A stretch of 7,137 bases of DNA from Planctomycetota bacterium (GTDB lineage Bacteria; Planctomycetota; Phycisphaerae; Sedimentisphaerales; SM23-30): assembly GCA_022705365.1 (NCBI GenBank), contig JAKJEP010000030.1:1-7137 (forward strand), in the 5' to 3' direction. Under the pieces are notes generated by a model. The model saw nothing but the letters and a program-made list of their open reading frames with translations. It was not told the DNA's origin and ran no database searches. Positions 5,836 to 7,137 of this stretch are shown here, one piece after another. The position numbers and the translations under genes were made by a program. Every line of letters starts with the position of its first letter. The stretch's first letter is position 1.

Positions 5836-6345
5836 TTATTCTTGTTTCCTGCCGCCCCCAAAACCGCCGCCGCACCCGCCTCTGCCGCCGCCCCGGCCCC
5901 GCCGGCATCCCAATCCTCCCCACTTGTCAGGGGTTGCCTGTGGTACCGGGATAATGCTGCTGCCTTCGCAGTTGGGGCAGGTAAGGTTCCGGTCCGGATT
6001 TTCCTCCGCGGTAAAACGGCTGCCACATTGCCGGCAGACATACGTCCGCGTAGGTACCGGTTCCGTGCCGGTGACGCGGATGATCAGTGCCCGGCCCTGC
6101 ACCAGGGCGGTGGCGATCTTCCGCCGGGCCTCCTCCACAATCCGCCCGAAGGTGGCCCGCGAAATGCCCATCTTTTCGGCGGCCTCCTCCTGGTACAGTC
6201 CCTCCATGTCCGCCAGCCGGATCGCCTCAAACTCGTCCGGCCCCAGTTCCACCTGCTTCAATTGCCGTATCGGTTTGCCTGCCGGTTTGAAGGCCATCGC
6301 GCCGGGAATACCGTGAATCTGTCTGCATTTACAAGGTCTTACCAT
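5836..6345 (-). CDS. DUF134 helix-turn-helix regulator with zinc ribbon and Gly-rich tail
   Basis: A 169-residue protein. The start at 6345 is chosen because DUF134 proteins begin with M-x-RP-x-x-CR, matched by MVRPCKCRQI; the ribosome binding site is weak (GAGAAA) and an upstream in-frame ATG at 6390 falls on the predicted promoter. Residues 18-90 are the DUF134 core (FKPAGKPIRQLKQVELGPDE, then EAIRLADMEGL) with the sigma70 region 4-like helix-turn-helix YQEEAAEKMGISRATFGRIV (51-70). Residues 102-130 add a ribbon with C104-x2-C107 and C123-x2-C126. The tail (about 143-169) is rich in Gly and Arg with two Cys. The first gene of the cluster, it is the probable DNA-binding regulator and may respond to a metal or Fe-S state; the ligand is unknown. 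The palindrome and promoter just upstream suggest autoregulation. Confidence 0.9.
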   Translation of the reverse strand: MVRPCKCRQIHGIPGAMAFKPAGKPIRQLKQVELGPDEFEAIRLADMEGLYQEEAAEKMGISRATFGRIVEEARRKIATALVQGRALIIRVTGTEPVPTRTYVCRQCGSRFTAEENPDRNLTCPNCEGSSIIPVPQATPDKWGGLGCRRGRGGGRGGCGGGFGGGRKQE

Positions 6346-6362
6346 AGCATTTTTCTCATTCG

Positions 6363-6382
6363 TTATGAGCATATGCTCATAA
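6363..6382. promoter_or_regulatory. Perfect 20-bp palindrome, operator candidate for DUF134
   Basis: TTATGAGCATATGCTCATAA is its own reverse complement over all 20 bases. It lies 17 bases before the DUF134 start codon and covers the predicted -10 box and part of the spacer on the minus strand, so a bound protein would block transcription. A further CTCAT half-site lies at 6355-6359. The bound protein is not known from the sequence; the adjacent regulator is the natural candidate. Confidence 0.75.
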
Positions 6383-6395
6383 TGAACCAAGTCAA
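6368..6395 (-). promoter_or_regulatory. Sigma70-type promoter for the DUF134 gene
   Basis: On the minus strand, TTGACT (6395-6390) is followed after 16 bases by TATGCT (6373-6368), matching five and four of six consensus positions. The -10 box lies inside the 20-bp palindrome. The leader would be short, about 15 bases, which fits the weak ribosome binding site. Confidence 0.5.
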
Positions 6396-6503
6396 ATTCT
6401 TTTTCTGATTTCCGATAAAATTTTATTTACTTCCTCCCCGTTTTAGGCGATAAATACAATATATACATTTACTTACACACAAAAAAAAGACAGGAATATC
6501 ACT

Positions 6504-7137
6504 ATGATAAAAAGAATGCTGGTTATCGTATCGATTCTGGTCCTGCCCTCTATTGCTCAAGAAACTCCCGCCCCTGAGCCGCGTTACCCCAATGATGCCA
6601 GAGAGTTATATATCCTGGCCCGCAATCTCTGGGCTCCCGTCGAGCTGGCCGCTCTCAATTACCAGGCCAGCGTCGATCCTCTTTCCGCCTCCTCCCATTT
6701 ACGCCAGGCCTGCCTTTTTCTTCAGGCCGCCGCCGAACTCGACCCCCAGAACACCTTGGTAAACAATGACTTAACCACACTGCTGATGTCGGATGTAATC
6801 AACGATCCGGGCCGCGGCAGAAAGTATTACCAGCTCTATCGTGCCATCCGGCAGGACAACCAGGGGCTTATGGAAGACTGGCTAAGTTACCGCTTAACCA
6901 CACTGGATGATCGGGAAACACGGGAATATTATCTGCAAACCCAACTGAACGAATTGAAGAATTTCTCTTTCCTGCAAAGCAAGATACAGACCCAGTTGGG
7001 GATTTTTGCCCTGGAAAAAGCGGATGCGCAAACGGCTTCGGCTTATTTCAATAATGCCTATTCAGTTTCCCAGTATAACGATGATGCCCTGGCCCGTCTG
7101 CTGGAGATGCTGCAGTCGCCTATGCCCGCAGAAGGGG
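6504..7137 (+). CDS. Secreted TPR-like helical-repeat protein, N-terminal part
   Basis: This frame is open from the ATG at 6504 to the end of the window (211 codons), so the C-terminus is outside. AGGA lies eight bases upstream. The first 18 residues (MIKRMLVIVSILVLPSIA) form a Sec signal peptide with a likely signal peptidase I site after SIA, followed by a Pro-rich start of the mature protein (QETPAPEP). The mature part is almost entirely helical with TPR-like helix pairs, for example LRQACLFLQAAAELDPQN and GIFALEKADAQTASAYFNNAY. TPR repeats mediate protein contacts, here outside the cytoplasmic membrane; the role is unknown. The gene diverges from the DUF134 gene across a 158-base AT-rich region. 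No strong promoter was found for it, only weak candidates around 6426-6460. Confidence 0.75.
   Translation, partial: MIKRMLVIVSILVLPSIAQETPAPEPRYPNDARELYILARNLWAPVELAALNYQASVDPLSASSHLRQACLFLQAAAELDPQNTLVNNDLTTLLMSDVINDPGRGRKYYQLYRAIRQDNQGLMEDWLSYRLTTLDDRETREYYLQTQLNELKNFSFLQSKIQTQLGIFALEKADAQTASAYFNNAYSVSQYNDDALARLLEMLQSPMPAEG

Overview
The window holds a seven-gene, right-to-left (minus-strand) cluster of nucleotide-binding and metal-cofactor-type proteins (1027-6345). Unrelated plus-strand genes flank it: the 3' end of a beta-helix protein and a small ribbon-helix-helix-like protein on the left, and the start of a secreted helical-repeat protein on the right. No tRNA, rRNA, CRISPR array, transposase or attachment site was seen. 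No gene-free stretch exceeds about 160 bases.

The gene content points to an anaerobic bacterium. MinD-type ATPases with inserted ferredoxin domains, an Mrp ATPase fused to a NifX-like domain, a free NifX/MTH1175-like protein, a DUF134 regulator and a DUF5320 protein are a typical anaerobe set. The high-GC genes, the secreted beta-helix protein and the secreted TPR-like protein would fit an anaerobic Planctomycetes/PVC-type lineage, but that assignment is only a guess from style.

Layout: 3-596 (+) partial beta-helix protein, with a hairpin terminator candidate at 622-649; a near-consensus sigma70 promoter at 679-707 drives a 71-residue protein at 757-972 (+). The cluster is then read leftward from 6345: DUF134 regulator (5836-6345), DUF5320 Gly/Cys-rich protein (5438-5767), NifX/orange-protein-like protein (4933-5295), DUF4405 membrane protein with two C-terminal helical modules (3997-4901, frameshifted), first MinD-ferredoxin ATPase (3195-4000, frameshifted), second MinD-ferredoxin ATPase (2299-3198, intact), and Mrp-NifX fusion ATPase (1027-2298, intact). 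The last four genes overlap by 4 nt or abut directly, so they look translationally coupled. A secreted TPR-like protein (6504 to the window end, +) diverges from the DUF134 gene.

The set resembles the orange protein (ORP) gene neighbourhood of Desulfovibrio, where two ferredoxin-MinD ATPases, an Mrp/MTH1175-type ATPase and a small Mo/Cu-cluster protein work together. Here the operon adds a membrane protein and a DUF134 regulator. A perfect 20-bp palindrome lies over the predicted -10 box of the DUF134 promoter and is the best operator candidate. Two neighbouring genes each carry an apparent deletion of about 30 bases that shifts the frame. One removes the second 4Fe-4S motif of a MinD ATPase; the other removes the end of the first membrane helix of the DUF4405 protein. 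These are either recent matched lesions or sequence/assembly errors.
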